Made by a program: the position numbers and the translations under genes. From assembly GCA_003526525.1 (NCBI GenBank), contig DPVV01000566.1, positions 1,094-7,705 of the forward strand: DNA of 6,612 nt. Reading direction: 5' to 3'. The notes beneath the pieces are model-generated. The model was not told the DNA's origin. It made no database searches and worked only from the letters and a program-made list of their open reading frames with translations. Source of the DNA: Lachnoclostridium phytofermentans (GTDB lineage Bacteria; Bacillota; Clostridia; Lachnospirales; Lachnospiraceae). Positions 5,101 to 6,612 of the stretch are shown piece after piece (the first letter of the stretch is position 1; each line of letters begins with the position of its first letter).

Positions 5101-6612
5101 TATTGCAAATGAATTGTTAGAAAAGGCAATAGATCGTATTGTTACCCTTGAGGAAAACCGGGGCGAGCTTCCCACCGCACTGTCGAATGTCGCTTCTCAA
5201 ATAAACCATTTTGACGGCGGAGCGCAGCATTTTGTAAATCTTCTCGCCGCGCTAGGCGATACAGGGTTTCACAGAGGTTATACCTATTATTATTCAGGGC
5301 GTGGAGAGCTTACAAAAAAAGAAGGACTAAGCCAACTACTTCGTTGTTGCCAGCCAAAATCGGGCGACACACCAGAAATATTAAACCAAGCATTAAAAAT
5401 GGCCAAAATCTCGGAGAAGCGAATTATTCAAGCGGCAGTGTATGCTCCGCAGTGGGCAGAGTTGCTGGAAAAGGCAATGGACATTAACGGTTTGAAATGT
5501 GGAGTGTGGTTCTTTCATGCCCATATAAATGAAAACTTTACAGCTGGAAAAGAAACCGAAGTCGCTATATTCTCAGCCATTACCCCACAGCAATTTAATG
5601 ACGGTACTTTTGATAAGGATTGGTTTTATGATGCATACCATGCCCTTGGTGAGAAGCGGTTTAGTGAGCTTTACAAAAACGCAAAGTATATCACCAATTC
5701 CGGCAGTACCCACAGACGTTCTCAGTTATACGCCGATGCTGTTCTTGGTAAGTTGGGCAAAGATGAAACGAAGACCGAAATTATCAACAAAAGGAATCAA
5801 GAAAAACTTCGGGCTTTTTCCTTAATCCCTCTTGATGAACAAAATAAAAACGACGCTCTGGAACGTTATGAGTTAATCCAGAAATTTAAAAAAGAAAGCC
5901 GACAATTTGGTTCTCTGCGGCAGGCCAGTGAAGGTAAGGCGTGTGTGATTGCTTTGGAAAATCTTGCGATCACAACCGGATATGGTAACGCTGACCGAAT
6001 GACATGGGCACTTGAAGGTGCTAAAATCGAGCAGTTGCGTCCTTTGATGGAGCCTCATGCGATAGGTGATACCGAAGTCTGGCTAAACATCACGGATGAC
6101 GGAATGCCCGAACTCAATGCTCGAAAAAATGGCAAGCCACTTAAAACCTTGCCGAAAGAATTAGCTAAAGACGTATACGTAGCCGAGCTAAAGGAAGCCA
6201 TAAAACAGCTACGCGACCAAAAACGACGCGCGAAGCTCAGTTTTGAAATGGCTATGGTTTCCCGCGCAGGATTCAGTATTGCAGAAATCACAGGACTTTT
6301 GAATCACCCTGTTTTGCAAGGCATGATATCCGTTTTAGTTTTTGTAACAGGAGATAAATTAGGTTTCCCCACACTTTCCAAAAATTCACTTGTACTGATT
6401 GACACGTCCGGAAAAAGTCAAACACTAAATAAAGATGATATACTGATAATTGCACATCCTCATGATTTAATTACTCAAAAATGTTGGAGTAAATATCAAC
6501 AATATCTATATCATAATAAAATCATTCAACCATTTAAACAAGTATTCCGTGAATATTATCCTGTAACTGAGGATGAACGAAATGCAGGGAATGTATCCCG
6601 AAGGTATGCAGG
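2111..6612 (+). CDS. Giant DUF4132 domain protein (YehI/MolR-like), 3' end outside window
   Basis: The frame is open from ATG 2111 to the right edge: 1500 codons without a stop. The C-terminal region has the layout I associate with DUF4132: LENLAITTGYGNADRMTWAL (about 1282-1301), LNITDDGMPELNARKNGKPLK (from about 1319), a basic helix before HPVLQGM (1399-1405), AHPHDL (1448-1453) and QPFKQVFRE (1473-1481), with the last domain residues cut off. The long N-terminal part is helical and soluble. Residues about 526-610 (AFLLEGLSDKSQTVRERVV and following) look like HEAT-type repeats, and a CCC cluster lies at 339-341. A DUF5724-type region may also be present, but I cannot confirm that. No Walker motif, protease or nuclease signature is seen, so an enzyme activity is not evident. 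In E. coli the related yehI lies near genes for a MoxR-type AAA+ ATPase (yehL), a VWA protein (yehP) and a SWIM zinc-finger protein (yehQ). By analogy this protein probably works as a large scaffold or effector with such partners downstream. The biochemical function of the family is not established. Confidence 0.9.
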   Translation, partial: MADKEQSKRNPAIIAEYERRAKKLRFGASGDLIKAIWNEFGDSKNLHLEYHWRKGDALNAFYDSYRALCGRPANNCETINEFFCSKLISALQSFFGKEETSRIREECALVMKCPYSHSNYRPSYRSRRAGEYAETFFMVMVNALDFICFDMTLEQALTVKSEPFSYGSYEHLQYVINSHPSGLDNRIALELCNGNEKILALIEEAILGDNSEIQISNILISGIVKSDNKRALELLGKLLLAAKGQEGLRQSILETCDSGTLDSHIYFIRMILENDLCRFSSVVRAFDTWSGLGFGDQKQKIVEKCISLALKYLSDEKAIDAGLDSSDTPEIYLALWALCCCDIYRATESACRLLSSPEKYKRLVGWYFITHTNGDSYRHNIAVKYLDIRDPEELAWVCTNLHINREAYFSGYHWDKDNERSAKTKTYSDDTYPTDKAGRILLFNQLADIAEFIGKKNTKFAESVFPWFTQELNASAPCGVMLGLAAYDRSVDLTRQITNFIPIMNVDQRLSYYSLLLNPEIPEQRAFLLEGLSDKSQTVRERVVNRLQYYPLNRADIERLTETLITQNADLRKGIITLFDKQKESLIRPAIDSLLSFQNKKQLIAGVELLDVFSKKNPSLQTEYKEKISTLTTSETVSQDVSILLEKVAPNNQKKEGYNEENGYGLYDPATEAFDCAVYAAKRPSVSFISDDELKSLIVPDEKEVLMLYGRIADVFNKYRDCEYEAENWDGTREKVLLNNNQHRIYPLAGSTQLGDGRDYKITDYPLAEEWLAAAGEFATDKTKLVSLLSLWNIGYRYNKVYKKWFRDLFAGYPIDENEHKFEKKITEHYKNSRVDVFKVTQILEAILNTGELNLFDFVFSAYVNLVRKVPENQLGMEYEEDNKKAQHHYYSPYPVPNGGVLSADYLNYWRDLAHRYTKTDAQFASYFNEMWYEYLAADKQSFYGLNHKHIFRANQMGLISDDAVYLYFTAGVDAPEHMRIITGPYNGGRELLMKYPIANELLEKAIDRIVTLEENRGELPTALSNVASQINHFDGGAQHFVNLLAALGDTGFHRGYTYYYSGRGELTKKEGLSQLLRCCQPKSGDTPEILNQALKMAKISEKRIIQAAVYAPQWAELLEKAMDINGLKCGVWFFHAHINENFTAGKETEVAIFSAITPQQFNDGTFDKDWFYDAYHALGEKRFSELYKNAKYITNSGSTHRRSQLYADAVLGKLGKDETKTEIINKRNQEKLRAFSLIPLDEQNKNDALERYELIQKFKKESRQFGSLRQASEGKACVIALENLAITTGYGNADRMTWALEGAKIEQLRPLMEPHAIGDTEVWLNITDDGMPELNARKNGKPLKTLPKELAKDVYVAELKEAIKQLRDQKRRAKLSFEMAMVSRAGFSIAEITGLLNHPVLQGMISVLVFVTGDKLGFPTLSKNSLVLIDTSGKSQTLNKDDILIIAHPHDLITQKCWSKYQQYLYHNKIIQPFKQVFREYYPVTEDERNAGNVSRRYA

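Noticed and set aside
5529..6291. Open frames of 61 to 98 codons on both strands
   Set aside because: All overlap the DUF4132 region, which is in the uninterrupted main frame.
1..6612. CRISPR array, tRNA or rRNA, insertion sequence ends
   Set aside because: I saw no regularly spaced repeats, cloverleaf-like segments, rRNA signatures, transposase-like proteins or terminal inverted repeats.

Overview
The window looks like a piece of a low- to medium-GC Bacillota (Clostridia- or Bacilli-like) chromosome. The signs are strong AGGAG(G)-type ribosome binding sites, an A+T-rich intergenic style, a consensus sigma-A promoter, and protein families I associate with Bacillota. No tRNA, rRNA, CRISPR array or insertion sequence is visible.

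Left part (1 to about 1650, all genes on the minus strand, A+T-rich): a run of small accessory genes read right to left. In transcription order they are a frameshifted and probably 5'-truncated small gene (1717 to 1402), an intact 122-aa immunity-type protein (1389 to 1021), a 73-codon open fragment without a convincing start (935 to 714), a 100-aa protein with a good ribosome binding site but a probably damaged C-terminus (665 to 363), and the start of a TPR-like protein that leaves the window at base 1. The mix of unrelated small acidic proteins, some decayed, with no toxin in view, resembles an orphan immunity-gene array of the kind found beside polymorphic toxin loci. That reading is inferred from protein style and arrangement.

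Right part (about 1578 to 6612, plus strand, less A+T-rich): a two-gene operon that continues beyond the window. A textbook promoter (TTGTAA, 17-bp spacer, TATAAT) at 1578-1606 lies inside the antisense, decayed immunity-type gene. It is followed by a 139-aa protein (1648-2067) whose two ends look like a ubiquitin-like beta-grasp fold. After 43 bp comes a giant protein (2111 to beyond 6612, 1500 codons seen) with a C-terminal DUF4132 domain, related to E. coli YehI/MolR-type proteins. In other genomes DUF4132 proteins sit with MoxR AAA+ ATPase, VWA and SWIM zinc-finger genes, so those partners are expected just downstream.

The most interesting points are the small beta-grasp-like partner of the DUF4132 giant, the operon promoter embedded in an antisense decayed gene, and several separate lesions in the immunity-type array. 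One lesion is a UUU-UGA +1 shift site that would restore a complete C-terminus.
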